Source: Pectinophora gossypiella | Lineage: Eukaryota > Arthropoda > Insecta > Lepidoptera > Gelechiidae | Length of the DNA stretch: 64,000 nt | Direction: 5' to 3' | NCBI RefSeq assembly: GCF_024362695.1 | Contig: NC_065420.1 | Span: forward strand, 5,843,420-5,907,419 | Shown here: positions 63,086 to 64,000 of the stretch, in pieces | Layout of the letters: every line of letters begins with the position of its first letter | How positions within the stretch are numbered: the first letter of the stretch is position 1 | Position numbers and translations under genes: made by a program | Notes under the pieces: generated by a model | What the model was told of the DNA's origin: nothing | The model's database searches: none | The model's input: the letters and a program-made list of their open reading frames with translations, nothing else

Positions 63086-64000
63086 ACCTTTAACTTACCA
63101 AATAATCTGTAACACAACACTGCACTGGGCACACAATCACAATTTTTTCAACTTGAAAATTAGCATAGCACTTGACTCTTTAAGTTTAGGGCTTAGTGGC
63201 CCCTTGAAGCTTGGTGGAGAGGTTTTTTCAGTCGGGGTTATCGAGAGCAGGGGGTACGCGGCACGACACGTGCGCCACTCACGGCGCTGGCATGGCGACT
63301 GAACAACTGAAAAGCAAAAGTCCCCACTCCCCGCCCGCCCTAACGCCGCCCTAGGGAAAAATGTTTGCTTAACCACTTTAATTCCTTCACTTCAACACTA
63401 TTCATTAATATGTTAATATAGTTACAGTTATATTAGTTATACGTGACTTGTACGATAACGTATGACGTCCCCGCAGTGTTTACATCAACGCTAATGTGAT
63501 TGTAACCGGTTGTTACTCAAGTTATTTATAGATGGCGTGCCTGACAACCGGCGATTTGAGATGGTGCTTAATTGAGGGGTAAATGAATGATCTGACGGGT
63601 CCATTTCCTCTTGGATGGTTCAGGAATTTTCCTATGAAAGGAGCTAAATATAAAATGATACACTGGTGATCAAAACAATCGACTCAAGTTTTATATTATT
63701 TATATATCAATTATTTTTCATAATATTTTTGTTTATTTTCTGATTCTGCATGCCTATACCTTTTGGCATATAATAATTATTTTTAACAGCTAGGTATTAA
63801 AAACCCGCCAACAGAACTTGAATCGTTTTTTTGTCCACAAGTGTGTTAAAGGATTAACTAAAAATATGGGATCGGGAATTTCAATTTGTGTGGGAAAAAT
63901 GTTCTTATAATCAACTTAATCATTCTCATTACAGTCACGTCTAAAAATACGTACACGTGACGTTGTGATGGTTGCCTAAATATCAAATAAGCAATCGTTT
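63086..64000. other. Unassigned DNA at the window end
   Basis: 63225-63310 is locally GC-rich (GGGGGTACGCGGCACGACACG). No gene or repeat partner in the window. Confidence 0.3.

Overview
The window looks like lepidopteran (moth or butterfly) nuclear DNA. It is AT-rich, nearly free of host genes, and packed with short interspersed elements of types common in Lepidoptera: tRNA-headed SINEs, tails ending in GATGATGATG, and an RTE-type LINE C-terminus ending GEAYAQQW. The order is inferred from this repeat content and not from a host gene I can name.

Layout. Positions 1-9,600 are a repeat field: a 5S-rRNA-headed SINE, tRNA-headed SINEs, LINE 3' remnants, hairpin MITEs and an 11-bp-TSD RTE stub at 6392-6522. 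Positions 9,781-12,163 hold the only convincing host genes, two intronless same-strand genes for secreted lysine-rich proteins (399 and 219 aa). They are diverged tandem paralogues sharing a signal peptide, a mid-protein N-glycosylation block and a C-terminal NNxPEPxVxxALQSxL motif. A MULE-type transposase remnant follows at about 12.7-13.05 kb. Positions 13-24 kb are more nested repeats, with two adjacent perfect hairpins at 20,779-20,866.

Positions 24,255-26,811 are a large inverted repeat: arms of about 1.1 kb, an estimated 98-99% identical, around a 312-bp loop. Each arm is itself a diverged tandem pair of about 0.55-kb units. The structure splits a copy of another repeat family, so it reads as an inserted foldback element or hairpin-RNA locus. 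Positions 27-45 kb carry a long-TIR element (29,107-29,680), MITEs, SINEs with clear target-site duplications and LINE ends.

Positions 45,587-50,697 are a complete-ended Pao (BEL/Pao) LTR retrotransposon with apparently identical 235-bp LTRs, a 5-bp TSD and an open 1351-aa Gag-PR-RT-RNaseH frame. It lacks the integrase. Positions 50.7-64 kb return to repeats, including a hAT-type MITE with a perfect 8-bp TSD (53,509-53,754) and one unexplained open frame on the minus strand (59,969-60,274).

How the parts relate. Three SINE families with different heads (tRNA-like, or tRNA-like joined to 5S rRNA) share one central core of about 32 bp, and two of them have tails resembling the 3' end of the RTE LINE present here, which suggests mobilisation by that LINE. 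SINE and LINE insertions repeatedly show 8-14 bp TSDs. The integrase-less Pao would depend on a helper. No operons, CRISPR arrays, functional tRNA or rRNA genes were found. Percent identities are estimates by eye.
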